From Lachnospiraceae bacterium (GTDB lineage Bacteria; Bacillota; Clostridia; Lachnospirales; Lachnospiraceae), in the NCBI GenBank assembly GCA_017964745.1, contig JAGCRJ010000175.1:1-5404 (forward strand): 5,404 bases of DNA, read 5' to 3'. The notes under the pieces are model-generated. The model saw nothing but the letters and a program-made list of their open reading frames with translations, was not told the origin of the DNA and ran no database searches. The position numbers and the translations under genes are program-made. Of this stretch, positions 5,287-5,404 are shown one piece after another. Position 1 is the first letter of the stretch, and each line of letters begins with the position of its first letter.

Positions 5287-5319
5287 AAAAATCACCCGTC
5301 ACAGACGGGTAATTTTTTT
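5287..5319 (-). terminator. Terminator of tRNA-Leu, bidirectional in form
   Basis: ACCCGT (5294-5299) pairs with ACGGGT (5305-5310) over a five-base loop. A-rich and T-rich flanks lie on both sides, giving a U tract in either direction. It follows tRNA-Leu on the minus strand and insulates the acetyltransferase promoter from it. Confidence 0.88.
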
Positions 5320-5320
5320 A

Positions 5321-5400
5321 TGCGGATGAAGGGACTCGAACCCACACGCTTGCGAACAAGAACCTAAATCTTGCTTGTCTACCAATTCCATCACATCCGC
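5321..5400 (-). tRNA. trnL: tRNA-Leu (UAG)
   Basis: Acceptor GCGGATG pairs with CATCCGC. Anticodon stem CAAGA/TCTTG encloses loop TTTAGGT with anticodon TAG. A class II variable arm of 11 bases is present but short, with only a CGC/GCG stem. The T stem GTGGG/CCCTT has one U-U mismatch and one G-U. Discriminator A; CCA is not encoded. At 80 bases it is slightly short for tRNA-Leu. Confidence 0.93.
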
Positions 5401-5404
5401 GTAA

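Overview
This 5.4 kb chromosomal window looks like it comes from a Clostridia-type Firmicute, most likely a Lachnospiraceae-like gut or rumen bacterium. The support is moderate GC content, strong AGGAGG-type ribosome binding sites, sigma-A promoters with 17-bp spacers, short U-tailed terminators, and a TIR protein of the kind common in that family. The genus call is inference from protein style; no database was searched.

Layout. (1) Positions 1-665, minus strand: the N-terminal 221 codons of a TIR-domain protein with a following membrane helix, running off the window edge. (2) Positions 666-753: a short gap holding a perfect but nearly ORF-less Shine-Dalgarno and an 18-codon coding remnant that resembles the end of the next gene. 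(3) Positions 754-1761, minus: a very acidic lipoprotein made of three related lipocalin-like repeats. (4) Positions 1936-2382: a minus-strand tRNA operon read Arg(UCU), His(GUG), Gln(UUG), Lys(UUU). It has a near-consensus promoter, an end terminator and an unexpected second terminator-like hairpin in the middle. (5) Positions 2420-3537, minus: a two-gene operon of a 59-residue membrane protein and a four-helix DUF5684-like membrane protein with a Q/N/P/Y-rich repeat tail. (6) Positions 3625-4670, plus: a promoter and a voltage-gated potassium channel with a TrkA_C-like C-terminal tail. (7) Positions 4672-5264, minus: a GNAT acetyltransferase, convergent with the channel and only one base away from it. 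(8) Positions 5287-5400: a terminator and tRNA-Leu(UAG), both minus.

How the genes relate. Most of the window is ordinary housekeeping or envelope sequence. The clearest functional groups are the tRNA operon and the small-protein/DUF5684 operon. The latter is divergent from the potassium channel across about 150 bp. The accessory-looking part is the left end: a TIR protein (possible NAD+-consuming effector) directly downstream of a repeat lipoprotein on the same strand, separated by a gene scar. Co-transcription of those two is possible because no terminator is visible between them, but a joint function is speculation. I do not see a convincing complete new system in the window.
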